DNA of 64,000 nt from Furcasterigmium furcatum (lineage: Eukaryota; Ascomycota; Sordariomycetes; Glomerellales; Plectosphaerellaceae): contig BCIA01000001.1 of the NCBI GenBank assembly GCA_001599815.1, positions 3,848,934-3,912,933 on the forward strand, given 5' to 3'. Below are positions 1 to 11,252 of this stretch, in pieces. Both the position numbers and the translations under genes were made by a program. Under the pieces are notes generated by a model, which worked only from the letters and a program-made list of their open reading frames with translations, was not told the DNA's origin and ran no database searches. Each line of letters starts with the position of its first letter. Within the stretch, counting starts at the first letter, position 1.

Positions 1-2
1 GC

Positions 3-1316
3 TACGCTGCCCGCGCAAGCAACCTCCAGATGTACGAGTCGATCACAAAAGACGTCCTCGGCCGATGGACCTTCCCTTTCATTCCAGACTGCAATGTCAT
101 CCCGGGACAGAGCTACCAGAGGCGGAATCACGGCGTGTCGGTCGAGGACGCAGTCGAGGTGGCCTCTAGCAGCAAGGTCAAGAACTCCGTCATCGGCAAG
201 CACACACATATTGGCCCCAGCAGCACAGTGACCGGCAGCGTCATCGGAAGGGGCTGCAAGATCGGGAAGAATGTGACAATACAGGACAGCTACATCTGGG
301 ACGAGGCAACCATTGAAGATGGTGCTGTCGTGACGAGGTCGATCCTCGGCCAGGCTACCAGCGTCGGCAAGAACGCATCCATACCCGCTGGCTGTCTTCT
401 CAGCAGCGACGTCATCATCAGCGAGGGCACAAAGCTCGCCGAGTCGACAGTTATCACGGCCCTTTCCTCCAACGGAAGCCCCGTCGAGGCAGACGCCAAG
501 CTGGTCGGCGCCGCAGGCAAGGGCGCCGCCTACGTGGACCCGGAGGCCGAGGACATCGACCCCCAGGATCCCGGAACCCTCCAAAAGTCCCTGCTCTACT
601 CCCTCGCCGACCTCAACCTCTCCGCCTCCTCCCTCTCCACCCTCAACTCCGACTTCGACGACTCGGACGATGAGTCCGGCTCCATCCCCTTCTCCGAGTC
701 CCGCCAACGCCTCTCTTCCTTTGCCTCCGACGACTCCGCCTCCTCCGGCCCCGGCAAGTCCAGCTTCCACCACGACGCCGTCCACGGCCTCCTCGACGCC
801 CTCCGCGACGACTCGGACGACTTCGAGCCCGCCAAGCTCGAGTTCATGGGCCTCCGCCTCAGCACCGACGCCTCGGACGCCCAGATGCGCAAGGCCGTCG
901 CCGTCGCCTTCTCCCGCCGCGCCGCCGAGCTCCTCACCCCCGAGCACGGCGCCCTCGACTCCGCCGCCGCCGCGAAGCGCACATTCACCCGCAACGGCGC
1001 CGCAAAGTTCGTCGACGAGGTCGGCGTCGCCGGCGGCGAGGCCGAGCAGGTCGAGTTCGTCCTCGCGCTGCAGAAGAGCCTCGCCGCCGTCCGCGTCCTC
1101 GAGAACGCCCGCGCCGGGACGCTCCTCTCCGCCATCCTGCAGAAGCTCTACGAGCTCGACGTCCTCGAGGAGGACGGCATCCTCACGTGGTGGGGCGACG
1201 AGAGGGCCGCGCAGACGGAGGAGCTGCAGGCCGTCAGGGAGAAGTGCAAGGTGCTCATCGACTGGCTCGAGGAGGCAGAGGAGGAGAGCGAAGATGAGGA
1301 CAGCGATGACGAGTAG
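3..1316 (+). CDS. Translation initiation factor eIF2B epsilon subunit, C-terminal part
   Basis: This is the catalytic (epsilon, GCD6-type) subunit of the cytosolic guanine nucleotide exchange factor for eIF2. The frame is already open at the window edge, so the N-terminal nucleotidyltransferase-like domain lies outside. The visible 437 residues begin with left-handed beta-helix hexapeptide repeats (SVIGKHTHIG, SVIGRGCKIG and similar, about residues 45-150). A Ser/Asp-rich linker follows (about 195-250), then a C-terminal W2/eIF5C domain, which in this family carries the exchange activity. The W2 end shows the expected aromatic and acidic boxes (ILTWWGDER, then WLEEAEEESEDED). There is no intron in this part. 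The downstream gene is convergent. Assignment to epsilon rather than gamma rests on the W2 domain. Confidence 0.93.
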   Translation, partial: YAARASNLQMYESITKDVLGRWTFPFIPDCNVIPGQSYQRRNHGVSVEDAVEVASSSKVKNSVIGKHTHIGPSSTVTGSVIGRGCKIGKNVTIQDSYIWDEATIEDGAVVTRSILGQATSVGKNASIPAGCLLSSDVIISEGTKLAESTVITALSSNGSPVEADAKLVGAAGKGAAYVDPEAEDIDPQDPGTLQKSLLYSLADLNLSASSLSTLNSDFDDSDDESGSIPFSESRQRLSSFASDDSASSGPGKSSFHHDAVHGLLDALRDDSDDFEPAKLEFMGLRLSTDASDAQMRKAVAVAFSRRAAELLTPEHGALDSAAAAKRTFTRNGAAKFVDEVGVAGGEAEQVEFVLALQKSLAAVRVLENARAGTLLSAILQKLYELDVLEEDGILTWWGDERAAQTEELQAVREKCKVLIDWLEEAEEESEDEDSDDE

Positions 1317-1746
1317 ACGACTTGTGACATACTGGCATGGGCACATTGGGAAGGTTCCGCGACAAAAGGCGATACGGTTGGTTTGCATGGGCAACGATCT
1401 CAGGCAACTTGCATTGGCCATAGACGACCGATACAGGGATGAATGCAGAACACGATGAAATTTCATGACATGTGCCCCGCGAACGACGGCACCATGCTAT
1501 CGCGCTCGGCGGACTGGTGACAAAACTCTGACGACCTAGAATCGATGAACGCGGAGCCCTGTCCCTTTCCCAGCCTGCCCTGGCTTTGGCTTGCCCCAGA
1601 CGCCGTTCCCTCGCCCCTGAAAGCAAACCAGGGTCAATCGCTACACTGACTGACCTGAAAGAAACCCCAAAAAGTGACACGAGAGAATTAGTACAGATAA
1701 TCAACCGACTTTCGACACAGCTTATGCCTCCAAACCCTTTCAGACT
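1317..1746. other. Intergenic, convergent 3' ends
   Basis: This 430-base stretch lies between the stops of the eIF2B epsilon gene and the HAD/RGG gene. It should hold both 3' UTRs. I see no further gene or notable repeat. Confidence 0.6.
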
Positions 1747-3661
1747 CTAGTAATAGTCCTGGAGGTTGTTCGCCGAACCGTTGTTGTTACCCGGGCCTCC
1801 GCGAGTACCAGCCGAAGGGCCAGTAGGAATGTTGCCTGTGAACGGCGCACCTGAAGTCGACGGCTCGTCATACTCCACGGAGACACCATAGCCGCCCTGC
1901 TGGTTCCGTGGCTCCACGTCATCAAGGCTCTTATAATGATGATTGCCACCTCGCCCTCGGCCTCCCCTCGCGTTGCCACGCTGTCCGCCTCGAAATCCGC
2001 CGCCGCCGCCTCGAGGGCCGCCACCGCGGAAGCCACCTCGACCGCCACGACTGCTGGAGTGGAAGTCACGTCTCTCGTTTCGCCCACCACGTGGGCCTTG
2101 CTGGTGATAATACCCGTCGTGGCCATGGAAGCCAGGCCCAGAGTTGCGGTGCCCGCCGGGGCCATCTTCAACATGCTTTCGCTTAGAAGTCTTGTTGGCA
2201 AACAGCGACTCGTACTCATCCTCTCTAGGATTCTCGGGCTCAATGCGGAGCATCACTTTCTCGCCGACTGTTGTCTCGAATACCAGTGCCTTGTCCGCGG
2301 CCACCGGCTGCCAGTTCTGGATCTTGCCGGCATCGATGGGGCGTGCGCCCTTCCGGAGCGCCAGCACCACGAAAGGTGACGGGTTGTCAGTATGGAATTT
2401 GGCCGTAGCAGGGATCGGGCGCAGGCAGGCCGCCCAGATCGAGTTCTCGAAGCAGGCGGTGCCAGTGACCTCCCACTTCATCTTGGCGCCCATGCCACCA
2501 ACCTTATCTAGGATGGATGCGGGACACGGGCGGGGGCAGATGAGAATATTGTTGGCATGGTACTTGAGCTCGTGGTTTGGCATACCTTGAGGGATCTGAG
2601 TCCTGACGAGGTTGATCAGGGCCTCCGTGTCTTTCTTGTTTAGGAGATACCCCGTAAAGAACACTGTCTTCTTGATCATCAACCTCGGAGGGCGCTGCTT
2701 TGCGGGCTGCTGCTTGAACTCGGGCTTTGTGATCGCATCGTTGTGAAGGTTGATCATGTGTTGCACCTCTGCGACCTCGATGACGGGGTCCAATGTTGTC
2801 GACGAGTCCGCCACTTGTACGACCTCGGCACCGATCGGACCCCGGGTGCGCATGGTGCTGTTCTGTTTGCGGTTGTAGTCGGCCAAGAAATCGCGGAAGC
2901 CCTTGGTGTGCTTTGGACGGTCCTCGTATATGCGGATCTCTTCGGCATGCTTGTACGTCTCCATCATGGCGGTAAGGAAAAGCTGCTTGAAGTGCATTGT
3001 GCTGTTGAAGGATTGATGCGTGGGGCTGACGGCGGGCTTCAGGCCGATCATGTCGAACTCGAGACCTTTGCTGGTAACCATTCTCTTGATTAGTTCCGCG
3101 AACCCTCGCTCTGATCTCCCGGTCAGGAGCACGCAGAGGGCGTCCTTGTCGTTGGTGCTCAAGCGGATGAGCTCGACGATTGTCTCGTTCCACCATCCTT
3201 CCCAGGCCCGTTTCTCCTCTGCGTCGGCGCCGTCGCCAGTCGCGGCGAGAATGCGAGAATCGTGCCACCAGCCACCGTTGACGAGAACATCTTGGCTACT
3301 AAGACTTCCGATGGTAGTTCCAGTCCAAAGGGCGGGATTCGGGAGAGGGGTCTTGAAGACTGTTGGCGTCGATGTCAGCGGGGGCATCCAGGCCACCAGG
3401 CAAAGCTGACTCACGGGTATTGTCAAAGTCGTAGATGTGCAGCGCCTTGATCTTCTCGACAGGCGGCAACTGCTTGTTAAGAACACTCCATCGACTGAGG
3501 CCGGTGACAGTGGAGGACGAGGAGGAACCCTTGGTTGCGCCGTTCTGAGACAGCTGTGCGTATGCCGAGGACATGATTCGGCGAGAGGCCACAGGCCTGG
3601 AGGAGGGCACTCGGAGAGAGGGGGGTCGGAAAGGGGATAGTGTTTTGGAGACAGATAACAT
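1747..3661 (-). CDS. Swiss-Army-Knife RNA-repair-like HAD protein with RGG tail
   Basis: There are two exons, 3661-3415 and 3359-1747. The intron has a GTGAGT donor and rejoins the frame exactly inside the HAD motif, giving DFDNTLF at about residues 78-84, the DxDxT phosphatase signature. The product is 619 aa from the ATG at 3661. The codon before it is TTG, and an internal start at MSSAYAQL is also possible. The HAD-like domain runs to about residue 230. A middle domain follows (KKTVFFTGYLL and later). The C-terminus, about residues 480-570, is rich in RGG/GGG boxes typical of RNA-binding proteins. The architecture matches the fungal HAD_SAK family, named for bacterial RNA-repair proteins with HAD domains. 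A role in RNA end processing is inference. No member has a function I can cite. Confidence 0.82.
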
Positions 3662-4202
3662 CAATATGACGGGTGCCTCATTTCAGTGTACGTCGTGAGT
3701 TGGACCGCCTCGTCTTGCCTGGCTGTCGCTGGGCCTGGCCTTCTGTGCGCCGATGCGCCGTCGCTCCCTTCAATCCTCGTGTCGGACGGATGAATCGCAG
3801 GAAATAGTCAATCGAGGAATCGGAGGTGCGAGGCGATCTTCGGATGCGGCCGTGGGAATGTCGACGCGACGTTCTGGTGCGAAATGGATGAAGCTGAGTA
3901 CGGAGGAGTTGATGTCTCGAGGCGCACCTGCCGGCAGTATTTTTGGAGGTCCGAGTCTTATCGCCCCTCCCCCAAGCTCCGATAAGGTGCCAAGCAAGGT
4001 AGGTGCGCCCAGCACCTGGACCTTCCTTGAACTTTCGAGGTCCGACGTCTTGTCAGTTCATGGACCGGACCTCGAGTTTCCACTGGAACCTAAAGCTCCG
4101 GGCATGTGGCATTTGGTTGGATTAGTAGAATCTCGTCCACCTTAGCGAAGGATTCCGAGAGCTTTGCCCCTGAAGCTCCTCCAAACCTACTCTCCAACCA
4201 CC
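3662..4202. other. Divergent promoter region
   Basis: This 541-base stretch separates the starts of the HAD/RGG gene (minus) and the DUF167 gene (plus), so it must carry both promoters. I see no gene in it. The short open frames have no protein-like composition. Confidence 0.5.
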
Positions 4203-4604
4203 ATGAACCAGGTCATACGATTCGTCGCTGGCGCCAAAAAGTCTCCTCACGGAACGCTCTACCTTCGCTGCCATGTCAAGCCTGGGGCAGCGAAATCCCG
4301 TGAAGGCATTCTGGCCGTCACAGACGAGGCGATCGAGCTCTGTGTAGCTGCCCAGGCTCGCGAGGGGGAGGCAAACAAGGCCGTCGTCAAGCTTCTGAGC
4401 GAGGTAGTCCCGATCTTGCAGCGCAGATGAGGCTGTCGAGTTCCCAGCTGACGGTACTAGGTCTTGAGAGTACCCAAGTCTGACTTGCAAATCACTCAGG
4501 GTACGAAGGCCAGAGACAAGACGGTCGCTCTGACGGGAATCAAGGAAGGGCCTTCTTCCGCGGGCAAGGTCCTGAGCGTCCTCAATGCCGCCGCCGCCGA
4601 TTGA
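4203..4604 (+). CDS. DUF167 (YggU-family) small protein
   Basis: Exons are 4203-4403 and 4461-4604, joined by a 57-nt intron (GTAGTC donor, CTGAC branch site, TAG acceptor). The 114-aa product reads [10 protein letters not shown] at its start. It contains the family's VKPGA core motif ([13 protein letters not shown]), the [13 protein letters not shown] helix, and after the splice [11 protein letters not shown] and ARDKTVAL. These match the order of elements in the DUF167/UPF0235 fold seen in bacterial YggU. The frame runs further upstream, but the first in-frame ATG is at 4203. The family has no established biochemical role. The gene is divergent from the HAD/RGG gene. Confidence 0.85.
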
Positions 4605-5039
4605 TGCCACAATGGTTGCATCCGATGCCACCACCACGGCCACACCCACGAGGAAACTCGCCCGAGCTCTTCCGATGGGTACTGGCTCGCTTTACTCTCA
4701 GGTCAGCAAGCGCGGTGAGTCGAGGCACACTCGACATTCCGAGTCCGGGGTTGGGACTGGCTGGCTCCCAAAGTCCCATTCGCCATTCTGGCTGTCAGCA
4801 ACGATGCCATGCCAAAACAGGTTATCGGTAAGTGCCCTGCGCCGCTGTGCGGCATATCCAGAAAGGGATATTTGTCCGTCACGCGCTTCGTTGCCTGGAT
4901 TTGGACGATACGAAGTGAGGGGGAATATAACCTGCCAAGTCCGCCGCCTGAGTTGACTGCCCGGAAGATCAAAGATCACATTGTGCGATTCTCAACACTT
5001 GTCTCACATTGAGAAGAGGTCCGTTCTTCTGGGAACAAC
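4605..5039. other. Intergenic, promoter of the membrane protein gene
   Basis: This 435-base stretch holds the 3' UTR of the DUF167 gene and the promoter of the following same-strand gene. I see no other feature. Confidence 0.5.
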
Positions 5040-6439
5040 ATGTCCCGTGTACGCTACGCCCTCGCAGCGTCGGCACTCCTGTCCGATGTTGTACTTGCCA
5101 CCAAGAATCAGTTTGTGAGCGCAGACCTCGTTTGGCCCAAACCTCAATCGAGATACGACATCGCTATCGACGACGAGACTGTAGCGCCTGCAGAGCAGCT
5201 GGGCGTATACAGCGCTTGGTTCCCATGCTATTACGTCCCTGTGCCGGAGAATGTCGAGAGAATCCCTTGGCCCATCCAGGGCGGCCGCATCCAGGTCGAG
5301 CTCACCAGCGACCTGTGGTCCTCTGATGACGAAATTGACAACGATTCGATGGGATGGTGGGGTGTCATGCAGTCGTTTGGACAGTTCCGCGGTCTTGATG
5401 TAGGGTCTGAGACTATTCAATGGACCTTCGAGGATTCTAGTCTTCCCCCCATTGACTCTATTGGCCCCATTGGCTACAATCGGAATTGGAAACTGGGCAC
5501 CAGCTGCCTCCCCACGATGCCCACGCTGGACCAAGTTCAAGAGGATCGTCGACTTCATCTCGAGCACGGAGAGGGCATCGCGCCGATGTATAATGTGACC
5601 ATCGACGAGCTGGAGGGGGTTGAGGCCACCCTGGGTGTCCAATTCGGATATCATGTTCCTCACCACCTGGCCAGATATTCCGACTCTGTTGGGGACGTCT
5701 TTGCTCAGGTATGGCCCCCTGTGACTCCCTGTCGCATTACCGGTGAGGTTACCCCGGGGCAAATGGACAGACTAACGCCCATCAACAGTGCGTATATGTC
5801 AGGTTCACCTCAGAACCGGTGGAGGGACCGCGGTGTCGCCCCGACGAGCCCACAGGGCCGGATTCTGCGCCGACATCCTTGCCCACATCAGAGCCATCAC
5901 CACCAGGAGGATCTGATGGGGACGATTCTGGTGGTGATAGAGAAGACGAAGAGGAAGACGATGAAGGGGCAGGCTCACATCCGCCCACCGATGAGGACCC
6001 GGAAGAGTCCCCCTCGGCAGGGGACACTGGCCCCCAAAGTCCCCAAGCAAACAGCACCCTGATTGGCGTCGCCGCCGGAGTTTCCTCAGCCGTCGCCATC
6101 GGCATCATAATCCTGGCTTTCTGGCTCCTTCGCAGGAGGAGAGCTCGTCGTGCGCTGGCGGCGTCGGCGCTGGCTACCGTCGAGAGCGGATTGGGTGGTT
6201 CGGAGAAGAAGGAGCCGCCCCGAGACGATAAGAAGGCCGAGGCTGTTGAAAAGAAGAAGGGCAAGAAGGTTGTGGTCGACTGCGATCTCATCATGGTCCA
6301 GGAAGCCGTCGCGGCGGCCGACAGGTCTGAGATGGTGCAGAAGGGCAAGAAGGTTGACGACGGCTCAGATGATGCGAGCAGCAGCGCCTCAGTCTACTCT
6401 GAGCCGCTGCCGAAGTATGAGAAGGAGCTGAAGGAGTAG
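5040..6439 (+). CDS. Single-pass membrane protein with signal peptide, unknown function
   Basis: Exons are 5040-5708 and 5789-6439. The intron has a GTATGG donor, a perfect ACTAAC branch site and a CAG acceptor, and phase is kept (AQ|CVYV). The 439-aa product starts with a likely signal peptide (RYALAASALLSDVVLA). An ectodomain of about 210 residues follows with several Cys and Trp. Next is a Pro/Ser/Asp/Glu-rich stalk (about 232-310), one transmembrane helix (about 313-336, GIIILAFWLL) and an RRRRARR stop-transfer. The Lys-rich cytosolic tail ends near SVYSEPLPKYEKELKE. The layout is that of fungal type I surface or wall-sensor-like proteins, but I recognise no family. Calling it a sensor would be a guess. 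Confidence 0.8.
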
Positions 6440-9091
6440 GGCATGGTTCAGTCTCTCTTGGTAGCTATCCTGCAAGTTCAAACGAAGAGTTCTGTACTCG
6501 CCAGCATCACCCCCCAGGGGCCAGCACCAGCGCCAAGCATCGTTGTGACACTCCAGGGCCTCCATTGAGGACTTACTGATGCTGCATCTTCGGTGCAACG
6601 CTTTAATTAGCCGTCGGCGAGTCTCACATGCACAACCTGCCCGCTTTAGGCTAATGATGGAGAGAAGCAGGCAGTCTGATCACAAAGCCTACGGCGCGTG
6701 GTGTTAGGGGCTGACACTGATCCCCCTCCCCCTACTTGGTACTTAAAAATTTGGCCAGAGCATGAGGTTCCTCCAAAGTCAAATGCCGAGCTAACGTGAT
6801 CACGCTCTACCCAACGTCGTCGGGCCTTTCGGCGCCCTGATGAGGATTCCAAGTTGCCCGAGGAAGTCCCCTCGTGTCTCATCATCTGGATGATCACCTG
6901 GTCATTAGCACAAACAAAAGCGCAACACTTTGTGGCTGTCTTTCCGCCAGGTCTCGCCAAGCCCTGAGATCTCCTGAAACCTCCGACGACGGCACGCAGA
7001 CCTCGTGGTGCTACGACGTCGAGGTTCCAGCCGGGCCCTCACCCCGAAACACGGCCGCATGACTGCTCAGTGTATCAATGTATTAGACGTCGCTTTCAGC
7101 GGGGTTATTGGCCGGGCCGTTGAGCGCTTGAGAGACATTGAATGTCGACAATGACCACGAGGCGCCGTGGTGAGAGGCCACACATCGTCGTGGCTTGGCC
7201 AAACCGCACGCCTGCTGTGGCACGTTGAAGTCTCGATAATGTTCCAGCCCCGGCGGATTTGAGGATACCTGCAGCGCAGGCCACACGGCATGACTTGTCA
7301 TCCAGCGGTGAGGACGAGCTGAAGAGAGGCGCGCCCACGCACAATCGGAGCCAGTATTACTTTCTTCGTTCACTCTCCGGCTGGGAGTAAACATCACAAC
7401 ACTCAGCGCCAGTTCACACGACACAGTGCCCATTCATGGCCGGTGCACAACATCAACCGCCGGCGCCCGGGCCCGACGGAGAGTGCCCCTGACCATCTCC
7501 CGTTTCCCCTCCATCCCACCACCACGGGCAACTGAAAAAGGGGGCCTTTGTGCCTCCCCTTCCCCTGTAACCCCCCGAGCCGTCCCTTTCGATAAACGGT
7601 CTGGACCCCGGCCGCCCCCTTGGCCATGCCGGGATCCTCAGCCCACTCCGACGCACAGCCGGGTCCAGAACGGTCTCGAATGTGGAGTCCCGCCCATTCG
7701 GACGCCGGACCACCTCGTTGTCACCAGAGCCATCCTTGAAGCCCCCAGGACCCCTATCGCCCAGACCTGTCAACATGTCTCGCTGCCATGTGTCTCCTCC
7801 CGTCCTCGGAGTCTCCTCCGTCCGCCCCCTCGTGGAGATCGCCCTGGGGCAGCAGCATGGATGATGCATCACGCCCCCTCGATGGAACGGACGGGACAAA
7901 TCAAGCTTTCCCACCAAGACCTCCCGGTACCTTGGTTTGCGCCAGCATTTCGACTCGTCATAAAATCCGCTGACTCCATCTACCTCGCATGAGCCCGGCT
8001 GGCTTGGCTCGAGGAGGCCACCTGTCACCGCAGGACCCTGGCTTGGCTCGCCCGCAGGCCCGTCCTCCTCCGCTGTCCTGTATGACGACGGGACTCGCGG
8101 GTGCGGACATGTAAGTCCCCGGCATATTTCGTACAAAGTAAGACCACGCGCCGCCCTGGGTGGAATCCTGCAGAATCCTCGGCGGTTTACACCGTCTCCC
8201 GTTCCTCCCGGCTCCTCCAGGCATCTGCCTGATATTTCGAGACGAACGCTCCCCCGGCGCATGGCCCAGCCAGGTCTCTTTACGTAGTGCTACGCCAGAG
8301 CATAGCACTGGACTGCTTACGGTAGGGCAGCACGGCTAGTCAGCCCAGTGGCTGGAGGGTCTGTGAACGCCGAGACAGCCCTGGACGGATCTGGATTCAA
8401 CCTTCGAGATCCATGGCGCAAGTCCACACCCGATGGTTCCCTCTTGGCATCCCCCGTCATCCCGGGGCGCCGTTGACCTGTCATCCTTCCCTTCTCCTCC
8501 CAGGTGGTCCCCTGAACGCCTGAAAGGGAAACATACTGCGGTGGCGCCCTGCCCTCCTTTTTATTATAACCCCTCTGCCGCCCAACCCTCCACTTGGACT
8601 TTTCCCCCTTCTTATTTACCATGTACCGCCACCACCCATCCCGATGCCCGAGATGCTCACCTGGGTTGCAACATTGAATCGAAGCCTTCCGCCGCAAGAA
8701 CAACACTCATGAAACACCGAGCCGAACGTAGAACCGAAGCGATCACGTAACGATTCAGTATGTACTGCGCCCAAGACCGGCACAACGCCAACCCGACGAC
8801 TTCCTATATATGAACGACGCACCTATCCACGCCCGGCCGGCTATATCCGACGCCCCCAGGACATGGCGAGCTTTCATTGCCAAATAGCTCTTCATCAATC
8901 CAGATCATACTTGTACGAGAGCCGCGGGACCCCGACAACGCCGACAAAACCCCAAACAGCACCTATAATCCTGCCAGCGAGCCATGTGACGCTGCACATG
9001 GCGGCCGCCGGGAGGCCAAGAATTAAAGCAATCTAGCGCACTGCTATGCCAAAGGGAGCACGCAGTTTCCTTGCTCTTCTATAACTCAAGC
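6440..9091. other. 2.65 kb gene-free stretch between convergent genes
   Basis: This stretch lies between the stops of the membrane protein gene and SKN7. It holds overlapping open frames on both strands (largest 7453-8262 minus and 7426-7992 plus), but their products are Pro/Arg/Gly-rich with no domain pattern, so I do not call them. The part next to 9092 may be a long SKN7 3' UTR. I see no tRNA or repeat here. Confidence 0.5.
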
Positions 9092-11252
9092 TCATTGGGT
9101 ATATCCACCTTGCGGTCCGTACAGTCGTTGTCGTTTCTCTGGTCGATCGTCGCCGGCTATACCATCAGTCATGCGCATCTGCTGCATGCCGGGAGGCAGG
9201 GCCTGCGTGGGGAAGTTGGCCCGCTGAGCAGACCCTGGCGCCATGACCAGCTGCTGAGGGTTGCCCATGGTGAACCCAGGCTCAATGTTGGCCACGTTGG
9301 GAGATTGCTGATGCATCTGCCCGGGCGAGTGCCAGGACGTGGTGGTAGCAGGAGACTGGCTCGGCGTGTCGACGCGGACCTGAGGGTTCATGCCGGGAGG
9401 GATCCCGACGAGGTTCTGTTGCATCCCTCCGCTGTGGGCAACCGCAAGGTCATCCTGCGGGGGGTTCTTCAGCAATTGTGACACATGCTTGCGCAAGATG
9501 CGCATCATGCCGTCCTTGGTGAAGGGCTTCGCGAGCACGTCGTTTAAGCCTGTTTACAAGTCAGCCAATGGGTCACGGCACCGGTGGTTTGGGGATACTG
9601 ACTCCAGTTGAAGTAGTGACTGATGTCTTCAGGGCGAATGTTCGACGTCATGGCAACAACGGGCACATCGGGATGGACCTCGCGAATGAGCTGCGTCGCC
9701 GAAACGCCGTCCATGTGAGGCATCACGATGTCCATGAAGATGAGGTCGAAATAGCCGGCGGGGACCTCTTTGCACTTGTTGACGGCATCGATACCATTTT
9801 CCTGGGCGACTCATTAGCATCCACAAGGCTCAATACCGCTTGACAACACTTACCGCGAGCTCGACCTGGCATTCCATCTGGGACAAGAACTTGGATCCGA
9901 TTCTCGAGCATGTTCGGTCGTCTTCGACAAGGTACACTCTCGGTTTCTTGGCGCCCCATAGCGAGTTGTCCTGGGGAGGTTGCGGGGGGCGTTGCTGGTT
10001 CGGCTGGGCTGGCGTTGCCGGCTCTGCCTTGACAACGCCCGGTTGCTGGTAGTCGTTGATGGTCGGCAGCGAGTTGAGCGTGTAGGGAATGTTGTTGAAG
10101 TGATCCTGGGAGAGCGGGTCGATACCGACGTTCTCGCCGACCGGGTAGACGAGGTGGCGCATATTGACATGCTCCGCCAGTATCGGCTGCATGGAACCCG
10201 GCTGGAACAGGAGGGATGAGGCGGAGTCAGGGGGTGAGTTTTGCGCGTACAGCCCATTGAGGCGCTCGAGCTCCCGGTCCATCATGCTGTTGGAGGTCAC
10301 ACTCGAGAGGAGCTCTCGGGCGCGGCGCAGCTCGGGAGCCTGGTCGTCGATGGTGGTACCATTCATGTGGTTGCTCTGGTTCTGGAAACGGTTGTTGCGC
10401 CACCGTTCATCAGGGTTCTGGAGGAAGTTAAGCAGCTCATTCTGAGACTGTCTCTGCGTATCCACGATCTTCTGCAGCGAGTGCACTTCATGGACAAGTG
10501 TCTTGTTGGCACGGGTTAGCTCAACAAATTGTTCTTGCAGAGCCTGCACTTGTTGCTGCTGGGCGAAGAGAGTTTCCTGCAGGAGATTGATGGACTGGTT
10601 GGTGGTGAACTGGTCCTCGTTATTCTGGACCTTCCGCTGAGCGGGAGCCTTGCGCCTGATGTTGTCCAGGTTGTCCTTGCGATCAGCGCGGAAGGCGGCG
10701 TGCTTGAATTCCCAGGCCTAGGGTACATCAGCTTCGACCATCTATCACAGGAGGATCTTGTTATGTACCTGTTTGCCATACGGTGACTCGTTGTTCTCGT
10801 CATTCCGACGGAGCTTGTGGAAGTCGTACTTGTTCAACTGACGAACAAAACTGGAGAAGTTGCTGTGCTTGAAGTGTTTTGGTAGAATCTCGTTGGTGAA
10901 CTTGTCCGTCTGCCAAGCTGTTAGCCCCCCATATCATATGCGATGCCTCTGACGCCCGTCCGGCAGTGGTGTCTATGTACCTCCAAGATGACAAAAGTGT
11001 CGCCCTCGTTTCCCCATCGAACAATATTGGCGTATGCCGGGTCTTCGAGCATCCTGCCACGGTGGTTAGCGGGTATTTCAGATCGAGCAGCCGAGGTAGG
11101 CGCAAGCGACGGATAACGCACTTGTACAACTTGCGAACCTGGGAGCAGAAGAGTTAGCGGCTTGATTACGGATGCGGCAACACTGGGGCTCGACTCACGA
11201 AATCGCTGGAGTTGTTGCCGCTTTGCGCGGCGCCACCGTCGCCTTCAGGCAT
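9092..11252 (-). CDS. SKN7: Response-regulator transcription factor SKN7/PRR1
   Basis: There are seven exons: 11252-11199, 11138-11122, 11053-10981, 10909-10769, 10717-9854, 9801-9603 and 9549-9092. Together they encode 601 aa with every splice phase consistent. The N-terminus is an HSF-type DNA-binding domain (about residues 16-120; [28 protein letters not shown]). A Gln-rich coiled coil follows (about 138-200). A receiver domain comes next (about 354-470) with the acidic pair at D361/D362 (LVEDD), phospho-acceptor D407 ([11 protein letters not shown]) and the conserved Lys in DVLAKPF. The tail is Gln/Pro-rich. In fungi this protein is the nuclear output of a multistep phosphorelay (histidine kinase, Ypd1) for osmotic, wall and oxidative stress. 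The second exon is only 17 nt. The last splice gives Ser in FNWSLNDVL; I expected Gly there. Confidence 0.95.

Noticed and set aside
7426..8262. Overlapping open frames of 188 (plus) and 269 (minus) codons
   Set aside because: Both products are Pro/Arg/Gly-rich with no hydrophobic pattern or motif, overlap each other on opposite strands, and lie in a convergent spacer.
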